Positions 5,915 through 5,991 of a DNA stretch of 5,991 bases are shown in pieces. Origin of the DNA: Caldisericota bacterium. GTDB taxonomy: Bacteria; Caldisericota; Caldisericia; B22-G15. The translations under genes were made by a program, and so were the position numbers. The notes beneath the pieces were generated by a model. It did not search any database. It worked only from the letters and a program-made list of their open reading frames with translations, and was not told the DNA's origin. Location of the stretch: positions 1 through 5,991 of the forward strand of contig QMOO01000078.1 in the NCBI GenBank assembly GCA_003648245.1, read 5' to 3'. Every line of letters begins with the position of its first letter. Positions within the stretch are counted from its first letter, which is position 1.

Positions 5915-5991
5915 GGATTTTGAGGGATAAAAATTGTAAATGTGGTTCCTTCCCCTAGAATACTCCTCACATCTATTTTTCCATTGTGTAA
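5911..5991 (-). CDS. phoR: C-terminal end of sensor histidine kinase, probably PhoR (partial)
   Basis: The minus-strand frame entering from the right edge ends at TAA (5913-5911) and encodes 26 residues: LHNGKIDVRSILGEG, then TTFTIFIPQNP. This is the last part of a histidine-kinase ATPase domain. HNGKI matches the common H-G-G-x-I motif before the G2 region, and GEGTTF is the G2 lid motif followed by a final beta strand ending in Pro. A kinase of the PhoR type is the natural reading, because the gene is immediately followed by a Pho box and pstSCAB-phoU in the same direction. The fragment alone cannot separate PhoR from other kinases. The membrane, PAS/HAMP and phospho-acceptor parts, and presumably the response regulator gene, lie beyond the window. 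Confidence 0.8.
   Translation of the reverse strand, partial: LHNGKIDVRSILGEGTTFTIFIPQNP

Noticed and set aside
1..5991. CRISPR array, insertion sequence, tRNA, rRNA or defence system
   Set aside because: I saw no spaced direct repeats apart from the Pho hexamers, no transposase, terminal repeats or tRNA-like fold. The window is filled by well-known housekeeping genes.

Overview
The window carries a bacterial high-affinity phosphate uptake operon (pstS-pstC-pstA-pstB-phoU, all on the minus strand). At the right edge is the tail of a sensor histidine kinase, most likely PhoR. On the left, on the plus strand, is a glycerate 2-kinase of the GckA/MOFRL family, preceded by the last codons of an unidentified gene. 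The DNA is AT-rich, the proteins are rich in Lys, Glu and Ile, PstS is a lipoprotein, and the phosphate operator is of the Bacillus type (TTAACA-like hexamers every 11 bp). The glycerate kinase resembles, from memory, the Thermotoga enzyme. Together these suggest a low-GC, possibly thermophilic bacterium of the Bacillota, Thermotogota, Caldisericota or Dictyoglomota kind. The sequence alone does not settle the phylum.

Layout. 1-96: 3' end of an unidentified plus-strand gene. 97-238: intergenic leader with weak promoter candidates and a long-arm inverted repeat. 239-1591: glycerate 2-kinase, TTG start behind a strong Shine-Dalgarno (SD) sequence. 1592-1605: a 14-bp convergent junction without a recognisable terminator. 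1606-5830: phoU, pstB, pstA, pstC and pstS, read right to left and tightly packed. pstS/pstC overlap by 29 nt, pstC/pstA by 32 nt and pstA/pstB by 19 nt; pstB and phoU are separated by 12 nt. 5831-5910: pstS leader and promoter. 5911-5991: C-terminal 26 codons of the kinase.

How it works together. PstS captures phosphate outside the membrane, PstC and PstA form the channel, and PstB powers transport with ATP. PhoU links transporter state to a PhoR-type kinase, whose phosphorylated regulator (PhoP/PhoB, presumably just beyond the right edge) would bind the four-hexamer Pho box at 5876-5914. The box sits just upstream of a perfect TATAAT that has no good -35, as expected for an activator-dependent promoter. 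Glycerate kinase feeds glycerate into glycolysis as 2-phosphoglycerate, and nothing visible ties it to the Pho regulon.

I see no new biological system here. The most informative non-coding signal is the Pho box, which overlaps the stop codon of the kinase gene.
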